A stretch of 46,892 nucleotides of DNA from Bacteroidia bacterium. GTDB lineage: Bacteria; Bacteroidota; Bacteroidia; Bacteroidales; Prolixibacteraceae. Position numbers and translations under genes: made by a program. Under the pieces are notes generated by a model. It was not told where the DNA came from and did not search any database. It saw nothing but the letters and a program-made list of their open reading frames with translations. Below, piece after piece: positions 27,578-36,800 of the stretch. Where the stretch lies: NCBI GenBank assembly GCA_026391295.1, contig JAPLDS010000047.1:1-46892 (forward strand), in the 5' to 3' direction. Positions within the stretch are counted from its first letter, which is position 1. The number at the start of each line of letters is the position of its first letter.

Positions 27578-30500
27578 TTGACAGAGCCAAGCAAACCCCT
27601 TAAACGAAATTCGCCTGTGAATACTCGTGCAGTATCCCATCTCGACCCACTTTTTCGTCTGATCACTTGGATCGGGTGGGGGAAAGGGATTGCCAAGAAG
27701 CTGCAAATCAGAGTCACAAAAAACGTAATAACTCGCAGAAAAAGCTTTTCCCAACTTCTCTTATGGATGAGTTTCGTAGTGCTACTGATTCCCGAAGTTG
27801 GACTTGCCCAAACAAAAACCTACACAGCCGGGGCGTATATCATCGACATGGGGCAGCCCACTCAAACAGTTGCAAACGGCCTAAAGCCTTATGGAATGGT
27901 GTATGAACTTATAAAGGCAGGCATACCTGTCGATTGGGCAATTGAACCTTCTAAAGCTAAAGATGGTATTGATTTTAATGCTGTTACTTCTGCCAATGGG
28001 AATAAAGCTTATAAAGGTGGTTCTTTTATCATCGATGCAGCAAATATTTCTGCTGCAAATACAATAATTACCAAATGGAAAGCTCTGAGTGTGGTAGTTG
28101 ATGGTCCTACAACAATCAGCTTAACTGCACCGGTATATAAAACGTTAACGATCTGGCCTAGAGCATTTTTGGATGCACAGAATGATCCACTAATTACACC
28201 CTATTACAATAATGCCGGTGTTCCAATAAATTCCTATGTATTAAATTCAGATCCTACAATGTTGCCGCAATGCGGAAGTGCAAACGGTACACAGGATGTG
28301 TATATTTTACCTCATGCTGATCCTAATGATCCGAAAGTCTGGTCACCAGCTTATGTGACTGCCCTACAAAATTTCATTAATAATGGTGGGACAATGTGGG
28401 CAGGTTGCCATGCAGTAAGCGCAATGGAAAATATCCCAGGTTGTAACTTTTTAAGCAACAACGGATTGGTATTATGGGGTGCACACGGGGATGGTACGCC
28501 GCCTTATACTTATCTCAATCCAGCCGATCCAATCATGCAGTTTATTGGAATACTGGATGCCGCTATAACAAATGGTTCTGAGCGAATTTATGTGCCAGGT
28601 GCATCTGGATGGAGAGCCTCAACAAAAATTGCTGTTTATGATCCGGGATATACCAATGCAAGTATAACTTATCCAACTAATGCAGGGGTAATAGTCTATG
28701 GACCTGCCTTTGGGACAAAAGGGCTAGTCATGTATGAAGCCGGCCATTCACTTAATGGGACAAACCCTGAGGCAGTTGCTGCCCAGCGGGCTTTTTTCAA
28801 TTTTTTATTGCTTGCCGGTGGACAGCCTCAAGCAAATGTATCCCCTCCAAGCCTTTCAAATCAAACGACAACAATTTGCAGTGGAAACACCTTCTCTATA
28901 ACCCCATCAGGAGCACCAGCGAACACCACCTATACTTGGACTGCTCCTACTGGCACTGGATTTAGCGGAGGCTCTGCACAAGCAGTTCCTCAAACTGAAA
29001 TCACTCAAACACTAGATGTTACAACTGCTAGTACAGCAATTGCAATTTATACAATAACTCCAAGAATAGGAGGGTGTATCGGTCCTACATTTACGCTAAC
29101 AGTAACCATTAGCCCTTCTCCATCACTAACCAGTCCGCTTAATCCATCCAATATTTGCAGCAATACCCAATTCCATTATGAGCCTAGTAGTAATGCAACA
29201 AGCACCTTCCCATGGACCAGAGCTGTGGCTGCTGGAATAACCAATTTAGGAACCAGCGGAACTGGCATAATAAATGAAGTGCTTGTCAATTCAACCATAA
29301 ATCCAATCGCAGTAAATTACCTATACAACTTATTTGCAAATGGTTGTACCACCATTAACACCGTTACCGTTGTTGTTATACCTTCTCCAATTGTAACTGC
29401 ATCATCTAATGTAAATGCGATCTGCCCCGCAGGATCCATAAATCTTACTTCTACCTCAAACACCCCAAGCCCCCGCGCACCTATTTTATTGGACGAAAAT
29501 TTTAATGGGACCACAAATTGGACAATCACCCATAAGGATGCAGCATCAACATCAGCAGACTGGACATTAAAACCCGATGGGACTGTCCTGGATGGGAAAA
29601 CCTTTCATTCAAATGATAATTCTCAATTTATTTTATCGAATAGTTCTGCGGCAAAAGGTGAAACATACCTAGCAAGTCCTGCCATGAACACGGTGGGATA
29701 TAAATCGCTTTCATTAAGTTTCTGGCATTATTTTCAAGATAATGGGAGAAGCGATGAGTCTTCAATAGAAATATCCTTAGATGGAGCAAGCTGGTCAAAA
29801 TTAAGTCCTGAAGTCAAGTACACGGCAACACAGGGCTCATCCGCAACCTTTGTGCATGTCACCGTTAATTTGAGTACATACATAAACAAACCCATATTTT
29901 ATATCCGATTTAAGTACAAATTTGATACTGATAAATATTGGGCTATAGACAATATAACACTGAGTGGCGAATCCTACTATCCTAGTCCAACCTGGACTTC
30001 TATTCCTGTGGGATTTACTTCTACAGCGGTAAATCCGACCAATATAAAACCAACTCAAGCGACACAATACACTGTTACCTACAAAGATCCAGGAACAAAT
30101 TGTAATGGCAGTGCTTCCGTAAGTATTAGCATTTATCCCACACTAGTTCCAGGTGCACATAATACGGACGCCTTAACTGAATGCGCCGGATACAATCCTG
30201 CTGAATTAAGTTTCACAACAGCGATAACGGGTGGAAAATCCCCATACAACTACCAGTGGAAACTGAATAATGGAAATATCGGAACAAATTCGCCAACCTA
30301 TGATTCACCTCCGTTAACCCTTGCGGGAAGTTATAGTTTTAATTGCGTCGTAACTGATGGCTGTGGGTCAACTTTCACTACCTCACCCAAGGTGATCACC
30401 ATTGTACCCGATCCTTCAATTTTAATTTCGGGAAATTCTTCCGTATGCCTGAATGGAAACCTTACACTAACGGCTAATATAACCAATGGAACAGGAAATT

Positions 30501-31381
30501 ATAATTACCAATGGAGGTCAAGCAATTCCCTATCAGGAACCTATACTGATATTATCGGTGCTGCCAGTGTTGCCTATAATCCGCCAACTTCAATCCCAGG
30601 AACCTATTATTACCAAGTGTTTCTTAATCCCTCCCACGGGGAATGTAACCAAACGACTTCAGCCGGATTTACCCTAACAGTCAATCCCAAACCAACCTGC
30701 TACATCACCGGGTCTGACGGCCCATTGGCCACTTCTTCGACAGGAAATATTTACTTAGCACCTGCTGGCATGAGTGCCTATGCGTGGAGCATTGCTGGAA
30801 ACTATGCCAGTATTTCTGGCGTTACATCCTCGACTGCAACCATCACTACTGGGATAACTAACAATGCCCCTTTCACGCTTAATTTAACGATTACCGATGC
30901 CAATGGCTGCAGTTCAACCTGTTCCAAAACAGTGACGGTTAACGATAAACAGCCACCAACCTTTACTCCACCAGGTCCCCTGTCATTTTGTGTAGAGAAT
31001 ATTTTCTCGGCCGAATATTTAACCACCGGCATAAAGATTAATCCAGATCCTGACTATTACCTTTTTAAGCATGGAGACACTAGCCTTGACTTAAACCCAG
31101 CCACATTCAACGATAATTGTTGCGCCCTTCCAAATGATCAGTTTACAATACGCTGGGAAATTGTTTTCAGTTCTGGCGAAACAACCATCACAGGCGTTGG
31201 CCAACCCTCGGCTTATGTCATAAGCGGCATTCCAGCAGACTTCAAGATCTGGGGCGATGGGATAACATTCGCCACGCGCATTCATAGGATTAGATACTGG
31301 CTTAAAGACTGCAATGGGAATGAAACGGTAGTGCCAGTTGAGCAAACCATTACCATCAAACCACGACCAAAATTCATTTAA
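27578..31381 (+). CDS. large exported multidomain protein: amidotransferase/ThuA-like domain, PKD-type and MAM-like domains
   Basis: The protein has up to 1267 residues. A hydrophobic signal segment (LLLWMSFVVLLIPEVGLAQ, about 60-78) ends in a likely cleavage site. The mature N-terminal domain, about 83-415, begins YTAGAYIIDMG. It has LKPYGMVYELIKAGIPVDWAI, a FINNGGTMWAGCHAVS elbow with Cys276-His277, and GLVMYEAGHSLNG, a pattern like glutamine-amidotransferase/ThuA folds. PKD/Ig-like modules follow (TYTWTAPTGTGFSGG). Next is a jelly-roll MAM-like domain (about 637-798: DENFNGTTNW, LSLSFWHYF, YWAIDNITLSG), more Ig-like modules with YNYQWKLNNG, and a HYR-like end. No T9SS C-terminal domain is seen. 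The start is uncertain: TTG 27578 or GTG 27617, with no ATG before the signal segment. Function unknown; probably a surface or secreted protein. Confidence 0.75.
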   Translation: MTEPSKPLKRNSPVNTRAVSHLDPLFRLITWIGWGKGIAKKLQIRVTKNVITRRKSFSQLLLWMSFVVLLIPEVGLAQTKTYTAGAYIIDMGQPTQTVANGLKPYGMVYELIKAGIPVDWAIEPSKAKDGIDFNAVTSANGNKAYKGGSFIIDAANISAANTIITKWKALSVVVDGPTTISLTAPVYKTLTIWPRAFLDAQNDPLITPYYNNAGVPINSYVLNSDPTMLPQCGSANGTQDVYILPHADPNDPKVWSPAYVTALQNFINNGGTMWAGCHAVSAMENIPGCNFLSNNGLVLWGAHGDGTPPYTYLNPADPIMQFIGILDAAITNGSERIYVPGASGWRASTKIAVYDPGYTNASITYPTNAGVIVYGPAFGTKGLVMYEAGHSLNGTNPEAVAAQRAFFNFLLLAGGQPQANVSPPSLSNQTTTICSGNTFSITPSGAPANTTYTWTAPTGTGFSGGSAQAVPQTEITQTLDVTTASTAIAIYTITPRIGGCIGPTFTLTVTISPSPSLTSPLNPSNICSNTQFHYEPSSNATSTFPWTRAVAAGITNLGTSGTGIINEVLVNSTINPIAVNYLYNLFANGCTTINTVTVVVIPSPIVTASSNVNAICPAGSINLTSTSNTPSPRAPILLDENFNGTTNWTITHKDAASTSADWTLKPDGTVLDGKTFHSNDNSQFILSNSSAAKGETYLASPAMNTVGYKSLSLSFWHYFQDNGRSDESSIEISLDGASWSKLSPEVKYTATQGSSATFVHVTVNLSTYINKPIFYIRFKYKFDTDKYWAIDNITLSGESYYPSPTWTSIPVGFTSTAVNPTNIKPTQATQYTVTYKDPGTNCNGSASVSISIYPTLVPGAHNTDALTECAGYNPAELSFTTAITGGKSPYNYQWKLNNGNIGTNSPTYDSPPLTLAGSYSFNCVVTDGCGSTFTTSPKVITIVPDPSILISGNSSVCLNGNLTLTANITNGTGNYNYQWRSSNSLSGTYTDIIGAASVAYNPPTSIPGTYYYQVFLNPSHGECNQTTSAGFTLTVNPKPTCYITGSDGPLATSSTGNIYLAPAGMSAYAWSIAGNYASISGVTSSTATITTGITNNAPFTLNLTITDANGCSSTCSKTVTVNDKQPPTFTPPGPLSFCVENIFSAEYLTTGIKINPDPDYYLFKHGDTSLDLNPATFNDNCCALPNDQFTIRWEIVFSSGETTITGVGQPSAYVISGIPADFKIWGDGITFATRIHRIRYWLKDCNGNETVVPVEQTITIKPRPKFI

Positions 31382-31459
31382 AATAAAAACCATGAAACAA
31401 AACCAAAAAATAATTCGGATAAATCCCGATGCGTTGCAATTCAACCATAAGCTTTTATC

Positions 31460-32533
31460 ATGAAAAAGCAAATCTTTATTCTCGTATTAACACTTCTTGG
31501 AATTAGTTTTAGTTCAGTTTATGGACAAAAAGCAGTTAAAGGATCAGCTCCAAATGCGACTGCAGGGTGCACAGATGATGCCTTACACCCAATGGCGGGA
31601 AAATCATACAACTATTCAGCCCTTGTTAACCCCACTGGAGGAAACTTTATTTGGTGGGCCACTAAAGATCAAAATTTCATTACCACAACAGGTGGTGTTG
31701 CCACCAATAATTCTGCAGGAAGGCTAACTGTAGGTGTAGGAACTGGTCTTACTGCTGCAGGAAGCAATTACGGAGTATCAGGTGCCACACCTAGTGTTGA
31801 TATCACCTGGTCATCAACAACCCTTGCTAATACCGCATACAAAGGAACTGGCACCAAAACTCCAACATTTGTGGTAGTCCAATACGATGCACCTTCATCA
31901 GGTTGTTCCAATAATTTAAAAGTCTATGAACTTGATCCTAAGAATGGATTTATAGTAGATATTCTGAATCTGAATAATACAACCAAATCTCCGGCAGCAT
32001 ATGGAGTCAATGAGTCACAATGTATCGATAAAGTTTCTAAAGCGACTTATAATGCGGGAGCTATGGTATATGAATATGGTACAAATATTTTCTATTACGA
32101 AGTTGTGGCAGCTAATTTTTCAGAATCATGGAAACCAACTTTGGTATTGTCTGGCTTAGATGCTGTTCAAACATCTTTAATTGAATGGACCTATGATAAA
32201 ACTTTGGCAACTGGATGGCAGACCTACACCGCGGGGTCAACTACCGTTGAAACGGATGCCACTGATACTTCAACAGGAGTTTCTATTTATGTTAGAGTAA
32301 CTGTCACAAATAACAATTTTGAAGGTAAAGCAGACGAAACTATCGTTCTTGCCTTGGATGGCCAAAATAAAGATGGTGAATGGGATATCAAAAATTCAGA
32401 CTGTTCAAATACTAGTGATGCTGACCAAGACGACAAAGCAACTCAAGTGTTAAAAGCACGTCCAGAGATCACTGGAGGAACAACTTCAACAATTGTAACT
32501 AATGTAAATCTAATCCCTGGCAACGAGAAGTAA
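31460..32533 (+). CDS. exported protein of a Bacteroidota surface-protein cassette, function unknown
   Basis: The 357-residue protein starts with a clear signal peptide (KKQIFILVLTLLGISFSSVYG, cleaved before QKAVKG). The mature protein is beta-rich, low in lysine and high in Ser/Thr/Asn. It contains GKSYNYSALVNPTGGNFIWWATKDQNF and SGCSNNLKVYELDPKNGFIVDIL, which recall small exported proteins found beside gliding-type C-terminal-domain proteins in Bacteroidia. It may adopt one or two Ig-like folds, and the paired cysteines suggest disulfides. No T9SS sorting domain is visible. It lies 78 bp after the 1267-residue protein and is probably co-transcribed. Confidence 0.75.
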   Translation: MKKQIFILVLTLLGISFSSVYGQKAVKGSAPNATAGCTDDALHPMAGKSYNYSALVNPTGGNFIWWATKDQNFITTTGGVATNNSAGRLTVGVGTGLTAAGSNYGVSGATPSVDITWSSTTLANTAYKGTGTKTPTFVVVQYDAPSSGCSNNLKVYELDPKNGFIVDILNLNNTTKSPAAYGVNESQCIDKVSKATYNAGAMVYEYGTNIFYYEVVAANFSESWKPTLVLSGLDAVQTSLIEWTYDKTLATGWQTYTAGSTTVETDATDTSTGVSIYVRVTVTNNNFEGKADETIVLALDGQNKDGEWDIKNSDCSNTSDADQDDKATQVLKARPEITGGTTSTIVTNVNLIPGNEK

Positions 32534-32556
32534 ATCATTCGGTTATTCACCCATTA

Positions 32557-32638
32557 TTTGCTTTTTCAAAATATCATCCTCTCCCCGGTCATGTACGAGC
32601 ATGGCCGGAGGGTGGGATTGAAAAATTTAGAAAGCAAA
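32557..32638 (+). terminator. long imperfect hairpin after the 357-residue exported protein
   Basis: An inner stem pairs 32581-32593 with 32600-32612 (12 of 13 positions, counting G-U, around a TACGAG loop). An outer stem pairs TTTGCTTTTTCAA (32557-32569) with TTGAAAAA...AAAGCAAA (32618-32638), with a bulge. It starts 24 bp after the stop codon. A T tract is absent, so it may protect or process the 3' end rather than terminate. Confidence 0.5.
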
Positions 32639-32731
32639 AAGAAGCCCTTGACAACGAAATAGCCAAATGGCTGTTGAGGATTAAGTTATTAACTGAAAAA
32701 TTAAAACATGCGAAATGAAAATAGTTCTCTC

Positions 32732-32890
32732 GGGGCAGCACCGAATCAAGGTGCTCACTTGCAAAAACGCTAGAGGCGATTTACATAGCCCCTATCCAAA
32801 AATAAGCTTGTATTCTTGCTGGTTCCTAAAATGTCATGATGATCTCTGACTTATCCTGCTCAAACAGTATATGTCGGAGTTTTTTGTTTT
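32732..32890 (+). ncRNA. candidate small RNA or leader attenuator ending in a terminator
   Basis: GGGGC (32732-32736) can pair with GCCCC (32788-32792). The pair encloses a perfect 6-bp hairpin (AGCACC 32737-32742 with GGTGCT 32750-32755) and a second small one (CGC 32768-32770 with GCG 32776-32778). About 50 bases later a 7-bp stem (32844-32850 with 32873-32879) is followed by TTTTTTGTTTT, a terminator-like end. This could be a free small RNA or a riboswitch-type leader in front of the 33176 gene. It does not match any riboswitch class I can recognise by eye, and no upstream promoter was found. Confidence 0.35.
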
Positions 32891-32898
32891 AGACTGAA

Positions 32899-32928
32899 AA
32901 TTAGCTAGGCGCTAATGTCTTGCTAATT
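32899..32928 (+). other. two mutually exclusive hairpins sharing one arm
   Basis: AATTAGC (32899-32905) can pair with GCTAATT (32922-32928), 7 bp. Its TTAGC part can pair instead with the nearer GCTAA (32911-32915), 5 bp. Such competing pairings are typical of conformational switches but can also arise by chance in short A/T-rich repeats. Confidence 0.3.
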
Positions 32929-32974
32929 AGATTATTACAAAATATTATCATGGTAAAAAATAAAGCCGGCCCAA

Positions 32975-33048
32975 GGCGTAGAAACGTGCGAGGTAGTCCG
33001 AACTGGGAAATAACCCTTCGACTTACCGCTCAACTATTTCGTTATGCC
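32975..33048 (+). other. compact 74-base stem-loop in the gap upstream of the 221-residue gene
   Basis: GGCGTA and AACG (32975-32986) pair with CGTT and TATGCC (33040-33048). Inside, GGTA-GTC-GAA (32992-33002) pairs with TTC-GAC-TACC (33018-33027) with two single bulges, and GGG/CCC closes a six-base loop (33005-33016). About 20 base pairs in a nested series is more than expected from random sequence of this composition. The role is unknown; it may be a leader structure of the downstream operon. Confidence 0.4.
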
Positions 33049-33091
33049 CAAATAAACACAATCTGTAAAACACTATTAATAAGCAGATTAC

Positions 33092-33108
33092 TCATGAATA
33101 ATTCATGA
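33092..33108 (+). promoter_or_regulatory. 17-bp palindrome, possible operator
   Basis: TCATGAATAATTCATGA is a perfect inverted repeat with a single central base, 67 bp before the ATG of the 221-residue gene. It has the size and symmetry of a dimeric regulator site. Confidence 0.3.
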
Positions 33109-33175
33109 AATAGGGGAAGTATATGAATAAACAAACGCTATCATAAAAGCCAGTCTCAAAAATTAATGCGTTAAA

Positions 33176-33841
33176 ATGAGATCACTTTTGTCCATAACAC
33201 GTTACATCGCATCTGCACTATTTGTGTTGATGATGATGGCTTTGGCTCCTGCCAAGGCTCAGACGGGTGTGAACGTAAGTGACACTACCTCGCTCAGTAT
33301 CGTTGAGGTACCTGGAGATACCTATCTATGGGAGCTCTACAGCGATCCAACAGTTGACTTCGCCCTTAACGCAGGAAACTGCCCCACCTCAGAGGCCGAT
33401 TTCGTGGGTGGAAACAGTGGAGCGACGGTTCGAATAAAATGGATAAAAACGGGGACTTACTTCTTTAAGGTAACCGCAATCAATGGTTCAGGATGTACAA
33501 ACAACCTGAAAATTGGACAGATAACAGTGGTAGAATCTATTCCTACGGCCACAATATCACCACCTACCGAAATATGTCGTGGCGATTCCGCTACACTAAA
33601 TATAAACTTGAAAGGCACGCCTCCTTGGGATATCACCCTAACTGATGGGACCACCATCTGGACAAAGAGTGGAATAGGAACAACGCCTTTCCAATGGAGA
33701 ATAGGTCCAAAAGAAACAACAAAATACTGGATTACTCAGGTAAAGGATCAGTCGAAAACGAATCTGATCCCATCTGAACCTGTCGAGCTTAAGGTTAATC
33801 CAAAACCGAAGAGTTCAAAAATATATTGGATTAAACCATAA
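33176..33841 (+). CDS. exported PKD/Ig-like protein, function unknown
   Basis: The 221-residue protein has an N-terminal signal peptide (YIASALFVLMMMALAPAKAQ). A first beta domain (about 40-125) contains VEVPGDTYLWELYSDP and TGTYFFKVTAINGSGC. A second Ig-like domain (about 130-215) contains ICRGDSATLNINLKGTPPW. The YLWELY motif recurs as YLWQLA near the start of the next protein, so the two share a domain type. It has no sorting domain of its own. It lies 10 bp upstream of the 1228-residue protein, almost certainly in one transcript, and may be secreted with it or anchor it. Confidence 0.8.
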   Translation: MRSLLSITRYIASALFVLMMMALAPAKAQTGVNVSDTTSLSIVEVPGDTYLWELYSDPTVDFALNAGNCPTSEADFVGGNSGATVRIKWIKTGTYFFKVTAINGSGCTNNLKIGQITVVESIPTATISPPTEICRGDSATLNINLKGTPPWDITLTDGTTIWTKSGIGTTPFQWRIGPKETTKYWITQVKDQSKTNLIPSEPVELKVNPKPKSSKIYWIKP

Positions 33842-33851
33842 GAAAAAATAG

Positions 33852-36800
33852 ATGAGAGCGCTCAAATTAAGCATATTATCAATGATCTTGTTCGCTGCAA
33901 TTCACGCAGCTGGGCAAAGCTCTGTCATTGATAAGGTGTGCATGGGCACTCAACGGCATTACCGCATCGATGGAGAACCAAACTCTACCTATCTATGGCA
34001 ACTGGCTGACTCGTTAGGCAATTCAATAACCTTAACCAATCCATCAGGCACTTCGTTTACCGCGACAGATTCCATTTCTGGATTACCAACGGTAGGAAGC
34101 GAACAAATTGTCACCTGGAATTCACCAGGCAACTATACTCTAAAAGCCATCCAATATTCATCCGCTGGATGCGATACAATTCAACAAGCCGACATACGAG
34201 TGGCTATGCCGCCAACGACATTTGCTGGAGATACGTTGATCAGTTGTCCAGATTCGCCTGTGGCATTAAATAAAGCAACCGCGCAGAATTACAGCACCTT
34301 GGCGTGGACCAGTTCAGGCGACGGAATATTTGATGATCCTTCAGTGCTACATCCTAATTATACAGCTGGTCCATCAGATCGAAGTGTTGGAAATGTAATA
34401 CTCACACTAACGGCGCAACCTGAGACTGCAAACGAAATATGCGGTGTGTCACAAAGTGCAGTATTCTTGACCTTCAAAAATCAAATCGCCTTGATTACCA
34501 TTGGTGCCGATCAAACAACTGTCACGACTGGAACAACAGTCAACTTCACTGCCACACCAATCAATGGCGGAGCTACTCCGATCTATCAATGGCAAGTTAA
34601 TGGATTGAACGTAGGCTCTAACAGTCCAAACTACTCCTATGCTCCAGCCAATAGCGATTCGATAAGGGTCGTAATGACCTCTTCAGAAATCTGCATTGCC
34701 GGTTCGAATGCAACATCAAATTCGATATCCATTAAAGTTGAAAAGGCACTTGAAGCCTCCGTAACAATTACGGACGATCAAAATAATGTCTGCTCCGGCA
34801 CTCTAATTTCATTTACAGCCATTCCAATCCATGGAGGAGCTTCTCCAAACTATCATTGGAAGGTCAATGGATTGGCTGCTGGAACCGATGCGCCAAACTT
34901 TACATATACTCCAAATAATGGAGATACTATTCGTGTGATTATGGCCGTTGCCGAGACTGGAATTATTGGTAGTCCAGCGACATCAAATGCTATTATAATC
35001 CAATCGAATGCCATTAAAACGCCAACCTTTGCGCCCATTGAACAACTCATCCTAAACAGTACAGCGCCAAACTTACCTACAACCTCACAAAATGGAATTA
35101 CTGGTACCTGGAACCCTTCGGTAATCAATACCGCTGTAGCTGGAAAAACAGATTATTCGTTTACGCCTGATGAAGGGCAATGCGCCTTAACAACCAAGAT
35201 AACGATTGAGATTATTTCGAAAATCACCCCCCTCTTTAGCCTTGCAGATCGGATTTGTCAAAATAGCATCGCGCCAACTCTTCCAAGCACCTCCACAAAT
35301 GGCGTTCGGGGAACTTGGAATCCAACTTCGATAAACACGGCTCAACCGGGCTTAATTATCGCTATTTTCACCCCCGACAATGAACTCAATGCAGTACCGA
35401 TTGCCCTTGAGATCAATATAACAGCCCAAATAACCCCAACATTTAGTCCGATTGCATCGCTATGCAAAAACGCAGTCGCACCAAGTCTGCCATTTACCTC
35501 TTTAAATGGAATAATTGGCTCTTGGAGTCCAACAACGATTTCAACGACCACAGTAGGAATCACTAATTATACGTTCACCCCAGACGAAGGTCAATGTGGC
35601 GCAAGTACAAGTTTAGCGATAGAAATTACTGATTTAATACCTCCAATATTTACATTTGACAAAGTAATATGTCAAAATAGTACACCTCCAACTTTACCTT
35701 TAACATCCACGAATGGAATACGCGGAAACTGGAGCCCTTCAGTAATCAATACCGCTGCATCTGGAAGCGCAACTTATACCTTTACGCCTAATGGAGGTCA
35801 ATGTGCAGCGGCAATCGAAGTAATCGTGGAAATCCATAATCCTACAGCACCAATATTCGCGCCAATACCAGCTATATGCCAAAATAGTACCGCCGCTCAT
35901 TTGCCTTCGACCTCCACAAATGGAATACATGGAAGTTGGTCACCTATAATTATTAATACATCCACACCCGGAACCTCGAACTACATCTTTACACCAGACG
36001 TGAATTCCTGTGCTACGACAGTCATACTTCCAATTACCATTATTGGACCTACAACGCCTACTTTTGATCCTATCGAACCGATTTGCCAGAATACCACAGC
36101 ATTGACTCTGCCAACGCAATCGACCAATTCACCTTCGATAGCTGGAACCTGGATCCCTTCATCAATCAGCACTTCACTAGTAGGCCAATCAACATACACC
36201 TTTAGTCCAACTGCTGGATCTTGCGCTTTGCAAGCAGATATTCAAATAACTATCAAGAAACCTGTCACTCCAACTTTTGCTCAACTCGGACCTTACATTC
36301 AAAATGATCTGCCACAAGAATTAGTCGTAAATTCAATAAACGGAATTAGCGGAGCCTGGAGCCCAGCTAAAATAAGTACAACCACAGCAGGCGAGGCTAC
36401 ATACACCTTCACGCCTGCTGCAAACAGTTGCGCCACAACAGCTGCAATGACCATTCGGACCGATATTCAGGCTGTGATATCCGAGGTCGATTCGTTGCCT
36501 AAATCGAAGATTTTGCAAATTGGTTCTTGTTCGCAAGTATATCTGGACGCTTCAAAATCAGCAGGGAATAGTCTTGCTTATCAATGGGCAATCTTGGATG
36601 CAGGTGGAAGTCTAAGCTCCCTAACAGGTATTCGATCAACCTTCAAAATCAATTCAGACTACCAAGGAAGACTCCCTGCATTGTTTAGAGTTCGGTTGAC
36701 TATTGCCGATCAACGAGGCTTTACCAGCAGCGACACCTTAACCATTCAAGTGAATGAGTTGCCGAGGGCAGAAGTTACCTCAAATGGAACTCTAAGTAAA

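Larger units (their letters stand above)
32534..33175 (+). other. 642-bp intergenic region with several RNA-like structures and no convincing gene
   Basis: This gap separates the two pairs of exported-protein genes. The only open frame (TTG 32920 or ATG 32950 to 33108) has a very basic, low-complexity product and coincides with a strong stem-loop, so I do not accept it as a gene. From left to right the gap holds a long imperfect hairpin (32557-32638), a branched structure ending in a terminator-like hairpin (32732-32890), and two alternative hairpins sharing one arm (32899-32928). Further right are a compact 74-base stem-loop (32975-33048) and a 17-bp palindrome (33092-33108). Confidence 0.6.

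Noticed and set aside
31091-31471. 126-residue open frame on the minus strand
   Set aside because: Antisense to the end of the 1267-residue protein. Its sequence shows no family features and the plus-strand gene is well supported.
32732-32792. Similarity to a cyclic-di-GMP or other known riboswitch
   Set aside because: The GCAAA-type core motifs and order of the known classes are not present. Only a generic branched fold can be supported.
32920-33108. Small open frame (62 residues, or 52 from ATG 32950)
   Set aside because: Basic, low-complexity product without a recognised family. Most of it coincides with a nested RNA stem-loop that explains the sequence better.
33123-33146. Seven-codon frame (MNKQTLS) with a purine-rich sequence before it
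   Set aside because: Too short to judge. No leader-peptide logic such as repeated codons is visible.
35019-36461. Regular repeats considered as a CRISPR array
   Set aside because: Repeats are about 207 bp, in frame, diverged and coding. There are no short identical repeats with unique spacers.
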